A DNA stretch of 64,000 nucleotides from Lepas anatifera (GCA_034440635.1 JAOTON010000332.1:124001-188000); one strand, 5' to 3'; positions 46,856 to 57,262 are shown, counted from the stretch's first letter. Numbers and translations are program-made. Notes: generated by a model not told the origin, from the sequence alone.

Positions 46856-47191
46856 ATGATATGACAAAATGCCTCCTCAGATTAGGTCTTCAACAAGCCG
46901 TATGATAAAAATAATTATTAGAAATGTCAATGAATATTAGATATTCAAATCATACTGACCTAAATTTGTCTAAAAAAGCAAATGGGGGACGGTTGGCTAG
47001 CTCGCACATAACATTCCACCGCTCTTAAAATTTTCCGTCGGGTACCTAATCAAGAGGCTGAATGTGTCCCTACAAGTTCAGAAAACGTGGCTACGCCAAT
47101 GGCCCCCGTGGACTGGCCCCCCTTGAGGTGGGCCCCCTCTAGGGTTGCCCCTCCCCACTTTTCAAACCGTTCCTACGCCCCTGCTTAAGGT

Positions 47192-47457
47192 TATCTATGG
47201 ATTTTTTATTAGGTTCCACTTTGTTTTTTAACGCAGGTACAAGAAAATTATTTCAATTGGTCGCCCTTCTTTACAAATATTTACATATGTTAGAAAGTAG
47301 AACTTTCCCTACGACAGCTGTCTGTAGGATCATTGCGGCGCAGTACGCCCCTCGGTGAGTGCCGCGGTGCAGCATCCCGCTCGGAAGCAGGCGGCCGCTA
47401 AAATTAACCTCGCGTCGCAATGGAATGGACATCGAGTGTTCCGTGCGGAAGAAGGGC
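47192..47457. other. Unassigned
   Basis: Nothing recognised. Confidence 0.4.
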
Positions 47458-47465
47458 GAAGACGC

Positions 47466-47738
47466 CATAGGCTTATCCAGGATTGGCATCGGGGGGGCAT
47501 CTTCCGGTGGGTGAGCACCGCCATTCGGACCAGGGGGCGCCATTTTTGACCGGCAAAACCTATCAGGTGTGCGCAAAATATTAGCGGTGGGCGCCGATTT
47601 TCGATCCTGGGGCGGGGGGGGGAAGCGACATTTTTCAGGGGGCGCCATGGACCTTTCAGAGGGGCGCTGTGACCATTTAAGGGGGCGCCGAGCGTCGATG
47701 GGAGCTGTGCCCCCTTTGCCCCCTGGATCCGTGTATGG
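47466..47738 (-). mobile_element. hAT element, CATAGGCGGATCC family, inverted
   Basis: Starts CATAGGCTTATCCAGG and ends CCCCTGGATCCGTGTATGG. GAAGACGC (47458-47465) and GAAGATGC (47739-47746) match at 7 of 8. The body is the reverse of 48507-48761. Confidence 0.8.
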
Positions 47739-47877
47739 GAAGATGCATCTACCTGGAAGCAGTGGTGGATGTACGCCGTTTGCCGGGGGGCAGGGGACCT
47801 TCTCCTCCTCAAATGATAAATATCCAAAACTTACCCTATGACATTGACTGGAAATCAATGGGCTGAAAACTTCCCCA

Positions 47878-48180
47878 GCAACAGATCTAGGATTTCAGCA
47901 AAAGGGAGAGTGTGGGGGCGGGCGAAGCCCCACGGGATGCCTTTTGAGCATTCTGCGACAGGCGGTGGTGCCCCCCCCCATGTCATTTGTGGACGTTTTT
48001 TTAAGACGATGTGTGTTTTGAAAGCCTTACCGAGAAGCACCGAAGAAAATTTGACCACTTTGGTACCTGAAGATAGGTGGCCAGATGGTCGGAAGTCTGT
48101 GACTGCTAATGAATGGGCGGTAAACATAGCAGAATGGCAGAAAACAAGGCGCTTCTGCCAGGGTCACCGTCTAAAGTGAA
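47878..48180 (+). repeat. Dispersed repeat, partner of 33704-33984
   Basis: Starts (A)CAGATCTAGGATTTCAGC, like the left end at 2227. Possibly half of a hAT-like element. No right end seen. Confidence 0.45.
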
Positions 48181-48498
48181 CTTTAATGCGCCTGTACAGC
48201 ATTTTTATTGTCTTTTAAGGACGTTTGGGACGTTCCTCGTCTAAATGAGGGCAGCTCCACGGACCTGAGGAGGTGACCACCCCTTCCCCTCCCCTGAAGT
48301 CCTGGCGCTCCGCCACCACTGTTGCTAAATATATGAAAATCGGTGTTGATGTCTATCGCCGTTTCGCTTGAGAATCCAAGCAGAAATGTCTTAGATCTGT
48401 CTCAATCAAAATGGGCTCATACGAATGCAGAACGTATATTGCAATGTTTATATGAAAATCGTGAGTTGGAAAGTGAACATGCCCTTTGGCATTATTTA
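48181..48498. other. Unassigned
   Basis: Nothing recognised. Confidence 0.4.
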
Positions 48499-48506
48499 TT
48501 CTAGAT

Positions 48507-48761
48507 CATAGGCGGATCCAGGGGGCAAGGAGGCACATCCTACCTTCCCCCCATCGACCCACGGCACCCCCTGAAATGGTTACAGCACCCTCTGAAAGGT
48601 TGATGACGCCCCCTGAAGTGTTGCTTCCCATTCCCAAACGATATGACTTGGCGCCTACCTGATAGGTTTTGTCGTCACAAAAATGGGCGCCCCCGGTTTG
48701 GTAGCACCCTTCGATCGTGTCAGCCCTTCCCCTCTGATCGGCAATCCTAAATCTGCCTGTT
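48507..48761 (+). mobile_element. hAT element, 255 bp, perfect duplication
   Basis: Starts CATAGGCGGATCCAGGGGGC; the decayed right end is TAAATCTGCCTGTT. TTCTAGAT at 48499-48506 and 48762-48769. This is the simplest uninterrupted member of its family in the window. Confidence 0.9.
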
Positions 48762-48769
48762 TTCTAGAT

Positions 48770-49189
48770 AGAAATTACACCAGAAGAAGAGGCAATATCT
48801 ATTCTACAACGCCATCATCAAGTGTGTGATAGATCGCATGAAAGCGTTGTCGAAAATGTACCGATATTTTATTTCTTGGTTTTTTATTTGAAATAAGTAC
48901 CTAATTGGCTTTAATAAGCTCACTGTCTCTTATGTAAGTTTTCAACAGAACTCAATTTGAGTTTTACGAAAGCTTTCAAAAAACGGCATGACTCGAATTC
49001 ATAACTTGGAGCAGTAAAGGGAGGGAGACGATGTGTTCCCAAAATTTTCCATAGGACAATTTCCCGATTTCGCTCAGATCTGAAAAGACATTAAAAACTT
49101 TTGAGCGGCTAGATGCCAAACATGGCAAGCAACCCAAGGCCGAACATATTCTGGCTTTATTCGTTCGTTCGTATGTTCGATTCCACCGG
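48770..49189. other. Unassigned
   Basis: Nothing recognised. Confidence 0.4.
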
Positions 49190-49372
49190 GCCGCCGCCAC
49201 AGAATTTTTGCAGGGGGGACGGATACGGGCTGGTGCTGATCCGGGAGAGGCGAATTTTGAGCATATTCGGTACCTGACAGCATTAATGACGATTGACCAA
49301 AAATTTCTGGGGGACGTCCCTCCTGGTTGGCCAACAGAGGAGACGCGTCCCCCCGTCCCCGTCGCTTTCGGA
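49190..49372 (+). repeat. Dispersed repeat, pair with 61106-61290
   Basis: Shares GCCGCCAC(A/T)GAATTTTTGCA, GGCGAATTTTGAGCATATTC, GCATTAATGACGATTGAC and GGTTGGCCAACAG with the second copy at about 85-90% identity. Element type unknown. Confidence 0.85.
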
Positions 49373-49827
49373 GCTAATGCGATTCCATCCAAATATAATT
49401 GGGTATTTCAGGCATCGATTAACAGTATGCACATACTCAGCGCAACTAACCAGCACACAGGCAAGAAAGCAAGACACACGGGATACGCCTACGTTGAGGT
49501 GACACGAGACCGATAATTAATTATTAACAGCTGGTTGTTCTCTGGCCACCTTTCTAAAGCTGGCTAGTGATAGTGCGTTTACGGCGGCAGGTGGCAACTC
49601 ATTCCAGATCTTCGCCCCCGGTAATTAAACAACCGTTGCGATGCGGTAAGGCAAAGAGCCGGCAGCTGGAGCTTCACCTCTTGGCGAGGCACGAGATGGA
49701 ACACTTGTTACAGAGAGGAAATAAAGTTTCACTCCCCTGTCTGGTTCCTCACCCTCATCCCGATTCCACTTTTGGCCGGTGGCAGCACAGTTGCCACCGC
49801 AGGAAATGATAACAGAACCGTGGGTAG
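49373..49827. other. Unassigned
   Basis: Nothing recognised. Confidence 0.4.
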
Positions 49828-50430
49828 CAGGAGGTAATGCTAACAGTAGCCGAAGGTAACAGAATGAAATGATAACAGTAGCCGAAGGTAACAGAATGAA
49901 ATGATAACAGTAGCCGAATGTAACAGCAGGTAATTATAACAGTAGCCGAAGGTAACAGAAGTTAATAATAACATAAGCCGAAGGAAGCAGAATGAAATGA
50001 TAACAGCAGCTGAAGGTAACAGCAGGTAATTATAACAGTAGCCGAAGGTAACAGAAGTTAATAATAACATAAGCCGAAGGAAGCAGAATGAAATGATAAC
50101 AGCAGCCGAAGGTAACAGCAGGTAATGATAACAGTAGCCCAAGGTAACAGAAGTTAATAATAACATAAGCCGAAGGAAGCAGAATGAAATGATAACAGCA
50201 GCCGAAGGTAACAGCAGGTAATGGTAACAGTAGCCCAAGGTAACAGACGTTAATAATAACATAAGCCGAAGGAAGCAGAATGAAATGATAACAGCAGCCG
50301 AAGGTAACAGAAGTGAATAATAACATAAGCCGAAGGAAGGCAGAATGAAATGATAACAGCAGTCGAAGGTAATGGGAGGTAATGATAACGGTAGCCGAAG
50401 GTAACGGGAGGCAATGATGTATGCAGTGCA
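49828..50430. repeat. 32-bp tandem repeat with a 96-bp higher-order unit
   Basis: Basic unit GATAACAGTAGCCGAAGGTA plus 12 bp more. Three variants in fixed order form a 96-bp unit: ACATAAGCC recurs at 49971, 50067, 50163 and 50259. The long minus-strand Leu/Tyr-rich frames here are artefacts. Confidence 0.95.
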
Positions 50431-50703
50431 AAGAATGTGTAGCGCCACGTAACATGGCTTTTGACATAGGTTTAAAATGAAATAAGAAAGAACACAGCCT
50501 ACCTCTTTAGCCTTTATGGACCGGAGTTTGTTGGGATCATGCCCACCAGTACTCGCCTCGAATGATTTACCGCTTAGTTACAGGTGTGTCCCGACCGGGA
50601 GGTCGCGGCGCCAGGATGCCTGCCTTCTTTTTAATTCGAAAATATTATATCTAAGCCGAATCAGAACATTATTCGTGAAGAGACAATGACCAGCGATCCC
50701 TCC
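50431..50703. other. Spacer between two tandem arrays
   Basis: Nothing recognised. Confidence 0.4.
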
Positions 50704-51440
50704 CAGCGGCGACGTCACTGTCATCTCGGCAGTGTCTGTACGTCTCGCTGCTGATCATGACGTCACTGGTCATCCCCTCACGGCAGTGTCTGTACGTCTC
50801 GCTGCTGATCAGTGTGCTGATCATGACGTCACTGGTCATCCCCTCCCGGCAGTGATTGTACGTCTGGCTGCTGATCAGCGTGCCGATCATGACGTCACTG
50901 GTCATCCCCTCACGGCAGTGTCTGTACGTCTCGCTGCTGATCAGCGTGCCGATCATGACGTCACTGGTCATACCCTTCCGGCAGTGTCTGTACGTCTCGC
51001 TGCTGATCAGCGTGCCGATCCTGACGTCACTGGTCATCCCCTCCCGGCAGTGTCTGTAGGTCTCGCTGCTGATCAGTGTGCCGATCATGACGTCACTGGT
51101 CATCCCCTCCCGGCAGTGATTGTACGTCTCGCTGCTGATCAGTGTGCTGATCATGACGTCACTGGTCATCCCCTCCCTGGCAGTGTCTGTGCGTCTGGCT
51201 GCTGATCAGCGTGCCGATCATGACGTCACTGGTCATCCCCTCCCGGCAGTGTCTGTACGTCTCGCTGCTGATCAGCGTGCCGATCATGACGTCACTGGTC
51301 ATCCCCTCCCGGCAGTGTCTGTACGTCTCGCTGCTGATCAGCGTGCCGATCATGACGTCACTGGTCATCCCCTCCCGGCAGTGTCTGTACGTCTCGCTGC
51401 TGATCAGTGTGCTGATCATGACGTCACTGGTCATTGCTAT
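50704..51440. repeat. 66-bp tandem array with 11 TGACGTCA palindromes
   Basis: The unit is 66 bp. TGACGTCA starts at 50758, 50824, 50890, 50956, 51022, 51088, 51154, 51221, 51287, 51353 and 51419, intact in all eleven, next to the palindromes CTGATCAG and the pair ATGACGTCACTGGTCAT. As 66 is divisible by 3, open frames persist on both strands; these are artefacts. TGACGTCA is the consensus CREB/ATF site. Confidence 0.95.
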
Positions 51441-52319
51441 CATCGTTCTGCTGGCAACCGGCACGGTCTCAAGAGGAAAACCCCAAGCCTACAGCTATGT
51501 GAGAGCCAAGTTCACCTACGGTACTCTAAGACGTTCACCTAGCTGGGCTACGGAAAGCATTCCGAGCATGTTTTACCTTCCCGCATGCTATTCTACATTT
51601 GAATTTTCAGATTCATACTATCTTTGAGCACAGCATAATGCTCACTTCATAATTTTAGATTAGACGTCATAGGCAGATTCAGGGACAACAGAGTACAGGG
51701 ACCCTCCTCTCCCCGTCAAGCGTCGGCATCGCCATACTAAGTACCTGAAGCGTCACTTTCCATCGTCTCCCCTAGGTACGAGTAGAGCTGTATCCCCGTT
51801 ATAAGGTTTGACACCCCTAATGGACCAGACTGCCTAAAAGGGATATCCCTGCTCCATCTTGATCGGAAAATCTGCATCCGTATAAGAAAGATTATGTGTG
51901 ATGAAGGATAGAGTGTGAAAGGTTTTTACCCGGCGTAGTGGTTTCCTGCATCAAATACCGCAGGTAGGTTTTAGACACGGTTCGATCACTAAACTCCTGC
52001 AATAGTGTAAGGGGTTCAGCATATAGTTTTTCTTATAGTTTTTGTCTTGTTTATTTTTTTCATTTTCAGCTTCGCAGCTGTCCTTCACCAAAGCCTTCAA
52101 CAGTAGATTATGATGGGTGCAATTTGCTTGTTGTTGCCAATACTTTGAAATAAATATCAGTTTATGGAAAAGCTAGTAAATAAACTTAGCAGAGCATGGC
52201 TCACACGCATAGAGGGCAGGTTGTGGATGTATTTAGCTATGGTGGTGGTTAACCTGCATACGCTGTCAGTCATGATTTAATTAAGCACGTTTTGCTTAAC
52301 TTGTTTGGAAACGTTTCAG
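51441..52319. other. Mostly unassigned; degraded hAT copy at 51668-51880
   Basis: CATAGGCAGATTCAGG at 51668 and a body like the CATAGGCGGATCC family to about 51880 (ATCTGCATCCGTATA). The rest holds nothing recognised up to the splice acceptor at 52319. Confidence 0.5.
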
Positions 52320-53052
52320 GAACCACCAGCAAATGTTTCAAACACCAGCAAGCCACAAAGAATGAAATCTGCAAACAAAACGAAGCCGGGCGACGCCTCC
52401 CAAGCTGAGGTACCCTCGGCTGCTGTAAATATAAACCCTGCCACCTTAGAAAAACACAGCAATTTGTTCACGCCAAAACACACATCCACTGAGAAAAACA
52501 ATGATTTTGAGCCTCTTGAAGAAGTGATGAGAATTCCCACGTCCGCAGAACCAACCAAATTTTCAGAAGAAACCCCGAGTACCAAACAACCAACCGGGGG
52601 TAGAACAAACGGTCCCAAAGGCGTGCTCAAAACTACGGTCAGGCCAACAAAATCCTCCTCAGATTTCGTTCAGCTCTTATCAACTCCAACCCCTAGAGCC
52701 AGGCCCACTTTTCCCCCGGCCAGTTCCATTTCTGTCGGTAACAACAACTCTTCATCGGAGAATTCCACCACCAGCCCCAATATCAATGCAACAGCAAGTA
52801 CCACTACCGCCGGAACCACCACTAGTGGTGCATCGGGAAAGGCGAGTGAAGGATTGCACCGCCCACCTTCCCCTAACACGTTCTCTAAGGTGCTTTCCTC
52901 TATCTCTGCCTGGTTTTCGTCGTTTGGGCAATCGATCAGAAATTTGCTCTCGCCAAAGAAGAGCGCCCCGGCTAAGGCACCTCTTTCCAGCACGCCTGAA
53001 TACAAGAAAACTTTCAATGGCACAGCACAACAAACTGGAGCTGCACCAAAGG
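52320..53052 (+). CDS. Candidate internal coding exon, unknown Ser/Thr-rich protein
   Basis: A 733-bp open stretch follows the acceptor GAAACGTTTCAG|G (AG at 52318-52319) and ends at the donor AAAGG|GTAACT (GT at 53053). The frame begins Glu-Pro-Pro (phase 0) and ends in phase 1. There is no ATG at its head, so it must be joined upstream. The peptide is rich in Ser, Thr, Pro, Asn and Lys and looks disordered: a Lys-rich start (KSANKTKPG), a Ser/Asn/Thr run around 52735-52835 (NNSSSENSTTSPN), then a short amphipathic segment, KVLSSISAWFSSFGQSI, followed by basic SPKK. No repeat signature and no stops across 244 codons, unlike the surroundings, which supports real coding. The first exon could be 25180-25248. 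Function unknown. Confidence 0.6.
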
Positions 53053-53154
53053 GTAACTGCTTGCGTCTTTGGCACATGCAAAGTGGGCTTGGAATTGCTT
53101 CGCACATTTTGATGGAATATTATTTCCACTCCTGTTCATAAAAGTCCAATATTT

Positions 53155-53895
53155 TCTACAGCATCGCATTCAAGGGATTGGTCCACTTTTATCATGGGTT
53201 TTTAATTGAGATGGTGGTTTGTTAGAGCTTGTCGCGAAACCCAAAGTGTCCTGTATTAAATTTCCGCGGAATTTAAGATTCAAAATAAATGGCACTAAGA
53301 TCTTAAGTTGACACGGTGTGGACTGGCCTGTCCCCTCGAGTCCTTGATGTAAAATACACTTAGATTATACATTTGGGCACAGACCTTTATCAGAACCATG
53401 TAGGTAATATCACAAATTCTCAGTCGACTAACTAGTATAATGTGTCGACTGGCTAAGACTAGTCATAATGTAGCCAGACCTCGAATTGAGCTTCATAAAG
53501 ATGTCTTTCAGAATGAATTCTTTAAAAAAATTGGATGTCGTGACAAAAAACAATCTTGGTACCCCTAACCTAAGGATTATGTCCACAATACAACCAAATT
53601 AGACATGGTTCCTACATGGTTCTGATGAAACCTACATGGTTCTGATGAAGGACTGTATGTATAATCTAAGTGTATTTTACATCAAGAATTCGAGGAGACA
53701 GGCCAGTCTACACCTTGTCAACTTATAATCATGCTCCTCGCCGCAGCACTCCAAAACCTATCAGCACTAAGATCTTAATTCTCAAACCAAGAAGGAAATC
53801 ATTTTCATCTGATTGCAACGATTTGTTTGATCTAAAACCTAAGCTATTCTCACTCGTTGAAAATACCATGCTGGCGAGAGAGGCATCTTTACTAT
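53155..53895 (+). repeat. Dispersed repeat split by an insertion
   Basis: Second copy of 25918-26205. It is interrupted at 53292-53778. Confidence 0.7.
53307..53763. mobile_element. 457-bp insertion with a 15-bp duplication and inverted halves
   Basis: GCACTAAGATCTTAA flanks it exactly (53292-53306, 53764-53778). The outer parts are inverted repeats of each other over about 95 bp (ACTGGCCTGTC.CCTCGA, CTTGATGTAAAATACACTTA and GATTATACAT on both arms). A 15-bp duplication suggests a retroposed, possibly inverted-dimer, element. A related stretch is inside 2317-2831. Confidence 0.8.
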
Positions 53896-54655
53896 ACATA
53901 GTACATACTTCTTAATTTGCCAGCTTTAGGCGTTGGTTAACTCGAAAGATACAAATGATATCTTTCGGTGCAAAAAAAACATAAAAACAAAATTCACTTT
54001 AATGCCATCCTTACCCCTAGTTCTGGGTTTCTAACGAAACGGCATGTGTTGTGCCAGTGGTCAAAGTTATTATAAAAAAGACAAGAACTTGTTTTGATGA
54101 TGGCATAAATTGTACGAAAAATAATATCGATAAAATACTATGCGCCTTCAAATGGGCAAGTTTATTTACACATTTTCAGATTTCATTTGACCATAACAAC
54201 TGTCTCTTATTATTTGAAAAAGTGGAACAATCCCGTGAAGTATTGCATGTATGGGTTGATTAGAATCTACAACTTAAATGTCATGCACTGGTTCACAACA
54301 TGGTGCAGGAGAAAGCCTAGACCACTCGCTGCGGGTGCTAACTCGAAGACTTTTCTGCCAAACCTTTTTCTAGACAGCTGAAGCATGCTCTATCGCTGGG
54401 GCTTTTATTTGTTCTTCATTTGTGATGGGTAAATGAATTCGCAATAGTTCACCTTGGACTAGCACAGTAATATCTTTTCTTTTATGAAAGCATATTAGAT
54501 TATAAGGATGTAATGCATGAAATCCTTCTTCGTTTTCTGTATTAAACGATAGAAAAACACCAGTGGGTTGAACTCATGAAGTACAATACCACAATGCTTA
54601 CGCCTTTTAGGCGTACGCATAACCCATATCCTACCTATATTTTACCGCGAACTGT
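53896..54655. other. Unassigned
   Basis: Nothing recognised. Short frames at 54051-54381 lack supporting features. Confidence 0.4.
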
Positions 54656-54663
54656 GCCACAGC

Positions 54664-55203
54664 CAGGGGCGTCGCCACGGTGCCACCATGGGGCCCATTG
54701 GGGCCATGTCCCCCATGCATTTTTTTCGGAGGTCCCCTTGATACTTAAAGTCTGGAATAGTCCTTGAGTATCAAAAATTCTAGCCTCCCTGCTAATAAAG
54801 GAGGCCTCTTTATTGGTCTATGCAGGAGGCTCTATTAGCTATAAAGGAGGCCCACATATTGGCCTACCTAGGAGACCCGTTTACTTAAAAGGGATGCCCC
54901 TAAACAGTCCACAAAGGTGGTCCCTTTTACTTATAAAGCAAGTCCCGTAAACGGCCTATCCAGAAGGCCCCTAACTTATAAAGGAGCCACACTAAATGAC
55001 CTAAGCGGATGCGTCTTATAAAGGAGGCCCCTAAATGGCCAGCATAGGAGGCCACTTACTTATAGAGAAAGCCCTTAAATCACCCTCAAAATGTAGGCCC
55101 CTAAAAGCTGGGAAGCCCCCTCAGGACTAGGAATAGGATCAAGAATAGGGTAGGACCCTTCGATCTGGGCCCCCGTGGAAAGAAATCCGTGGCGATGCCT
55201 CTG
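54664..55203. mobile_element. hAT element, 540 bp, with an internal minisatellite
   Basis: CAGGGGCGTCGCCACGG at the left and CCGTGGCGATGCCTCTG at the right. GCCACAGC (54656-54663) and GCCACAAC (55204-55211) match at 7 of 8. Its middle (54780-55110) is a loose repeat of TATAAAGGAGGCCCCTAAA-type units. Confidence 0.88.
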
Positions 55204-55211
55204 GCCACAAC

Positions 55212-56177
55212 CTATTTGTTCTAAATTCTTTCTATTTGCTTATCATGATCAAAAGGATGCATCAAAAGAGGCGGCATCACAAAATAATACCCAATGTGCC
55301 GCTGAAACAGTCCATCTATTCACCAGTAATGGTTGTGCTTTCTGCTTCTCTGTGATTCCGATTATCAGAATCAGCACCCAGGGCCTCCTGCTTCTCGGGA
55401 CGTGTGTAACGTGCTGCCACGCAAACCAACACAGCCTGTACCGAGCCGTGGCACGAGTTTCGACACGTGCAATTGCAGCTGTACGTGCCGCTATGCGACG
55501 GCCAGAAAGGATGCGTGTTGTTGTACGTGCACAGCAATGCAGGCATTTGTTGTATCGTCACTGAGTTTAACCAGGAACTTGGTGTTTTGCGTTGTCTTTC
55601 CCCTGCCCTGTGTGTTGTTTTTAGAAATATCTTCACTGATGATCAGGTGTAGTTAAACATCAGGTAATATTTTGGAAGTTATTTTTGCTGTAAATGGCCT
55701 TAAAGTCCTTCAAAGAAAAGCGTGGCTTCAGAACAAGTATTAAACTGAATACAATGTTAAGTCAACATCTGTTCGGAAGCGGTCGAGCTTTTGGAGTCTG
55801 AAGGGGCCGAAACTACTTTCAACATGTTAAGCATCGGGGGAGGAAGAGGGAAAGGGTGCGATGTTTTTTCTGTAATGTATTACCTGTCTCAAGTCTTGAG
55901 GCTTTTGGTTAAGCCGCCCCCGTTTCCTCCCACCTTTTGAAGCTAGGGACCTGGGCCCCCGTTAACCCTCCGGATCTATTGTTTCTGCTAGTTTCGAACC
56001 CTCTGAAAGTGCTCCATCAACGTTCCTGTTGAATCGGCGCTGATGTTTGTGTCTGTGTTTTCATGTGACGACAGGTCTTTCGGAAGGTGTCTAGTTCCAG
56101 TTCCGAAGACGGAAAACCCGCGCTCACCAAAACGGTCCTGGTCAGTTTTGTTCTGCTCTCCGCTCACTTACGTGGCA
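55212..56177. other. Unassigned
   Basis: Overlapping frames at 55175-55656 were examined. Cys-rich peptides occur in two frames, but no frame has convincing splice borders. Confidence 0.4.
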
Positions 56178-57262
56178 TTAACCCTCGCCCCACCGAGGGC
56201 CATCGATGCCCCCTCCCTAAGGTTTTTCCGCGATAGCAGAAAGACGACTAGACGCAGGACCGCGGTTGAGGGCTCTATCTCTCATCCCATCATTTTCCCA
56301 CCATCCCTGAAATTTTTTACCCCGGGTCACCCTAGGTCATTTCCCCTAGGCGAGGTCAACCAAGGTCACCTCACTTCAACTTTTAAGCTCTATAAAAGCT
56401 ACGTTTCTCAGTCGATCGATTTGATACTTCCTACACTTTATGACCCTGCCAGGGTCTACAAGGTGTATATCTGGGATTTTTCGATTTCGTGACCTGACCT
56501 CAGGTCACGAGGTAACCTCTCACGTTGAAAAAGCATGGGGAAAAGCTGTCTTATGATCTAAAAGCCACAAAAACGATTGCAAATGCTCGGCTTGCTCAGA
56601 AAAGCGTTCTTGGACACCCTTTCACGGATCCCAGGGGTCATATTTGTCTTTTGACCTCTCCGAGGTCATCCAAGGTCACCAGGGGTTTTGGCAATAGTAT
56701 TTATACAACAGTATTTGTATTTGTACAACAGTATTTTGGCAATACCTTTTGACCTATTTAAGCTAGAGCGCTGAATCAAACACCATCGTGTGTGTCTCAT
56801 CACTGGCTTTCATTTGATATACGGCAAGGTCACTTTCTGACCTTTGGTAACCTCAGGTCATATGAGGTCACGAGGTGACCTCTGGAGGTCAAACCACTGG
56901 CGGGAGGTCATTACATTCCACATAGCGTAAAAAGGTCTGGCATTTTCCTATCCAATGTGGTTTACCAGATCTCAATAGCTCTAATGGCATAAGAGTTATG
57001 CCCAGTTTTCTTAAGTATTGCATATTTTAGTGAAAATAGCCTATCGTGACCTAACTTGGCCTCTGTAGGTCAAACTATTGACCTGAGCGCCTAAAAATGC
57101 CAAGTAATTTCTTATTGAATTCACGCAAGCTTTCTAATACACTTTGCAGATTTGTGCTAACCCTCATAATTTCGGAGTTCAAACCACTGGCCATCGATGG
57201 GGGCCATCGATGGCCCCGGTGTGGCGAAGGTGGCGCCGGACCCCCGGTGGGGCGCGGGTTAA
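56178..57262 (+). mobile_element. TTAA-family element, complete, 1085 bp, reference copy
   Basis: TTAACCCTCGCCCCACCG at 56178 and CGGTGGGGCGCGGGTTAA to 57262 are inverted repeats with one mismatch, and CCATCGATGG palindromes lie inside both ends. TTAA plus CCC ends fit piggyBac-type non-autonomous elements. The body is dense in AGGTCA half-sites: everted pair with 1-bp spacer at 56495-56507, direct pair with 4-bp spacer at 56855-56870, inverted pair with 5-bp spacer at 56865-56881. No transposase. Confidence 0.92.

Larger units (their letters stand above)
40930..47101. mobile_element. hAT element, 6.2 kb with insertions, perfect duplication
   Basis: The left end CATGGGCGTAGCCAC and right end GTGGCTACGCCAATG are 15-bp inverted repeats with one mismatch. 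GCCCCCGT flanks both (40922-40929 and 47102-47109). Both margins share a TCC(C)TACAAGTT motif. It lies inside the 36543-47183 element and hosts at least four other elements. Confidence 0.88.
36543..47183. mobile_element. 10.6-kb composite hAT element, perfect duplication
   Basis: The left end CATAGGCGTAGGAACC (36543) and right end GTTCCTACGCCCCTG (to 47183) are inverted repeats, and both have a CCCCACTTTTC subterminal block. CTTAAGGT flanks both ends exactly (36535-36542 and 47184-47191). Inside are a minisatellite, SINEs, an inverted pair of decayed gene copies, another hAT element and several further insertions. The original element was probably short and has been inflated by nesting. No transposase recognised. 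Confidence 0.85.

Noticed and set aside
49828..51440. CRISPR-like regular spacing
   Set aside because: Units are contiguous tandem copies with no unique spacers, in eukaryotic DNA.
49840..51627. Long repetitive open frames on both strands (Leu/Tyr-rich, and VRLAADQ/TSDVMI repeats)
   Set aside because: Explained by the 32-bp and 66-bp tandem arrays; 66 is divisible by 3, so frames stay open on either strand.
52305..52307. TTG as a start codon for the 278-residue frame
   Set aside because: Eukaryotic context, no ATG, and a splice acceptor lies 15 bp further on; treated as an internal exon.
53053..53141. Extension of the 52320 frame to its stop at 53141
   Set aside because: A GTAACT donor at 53053 gives a better exon end; the tail is likely intron read-through, though a terminal exon cannot be excluded.
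55175..55656. Cys-rich open frames in three reading frames
   Set aside because: Overlapping frames without clear splice sites or recognised domain; left as unassigned.
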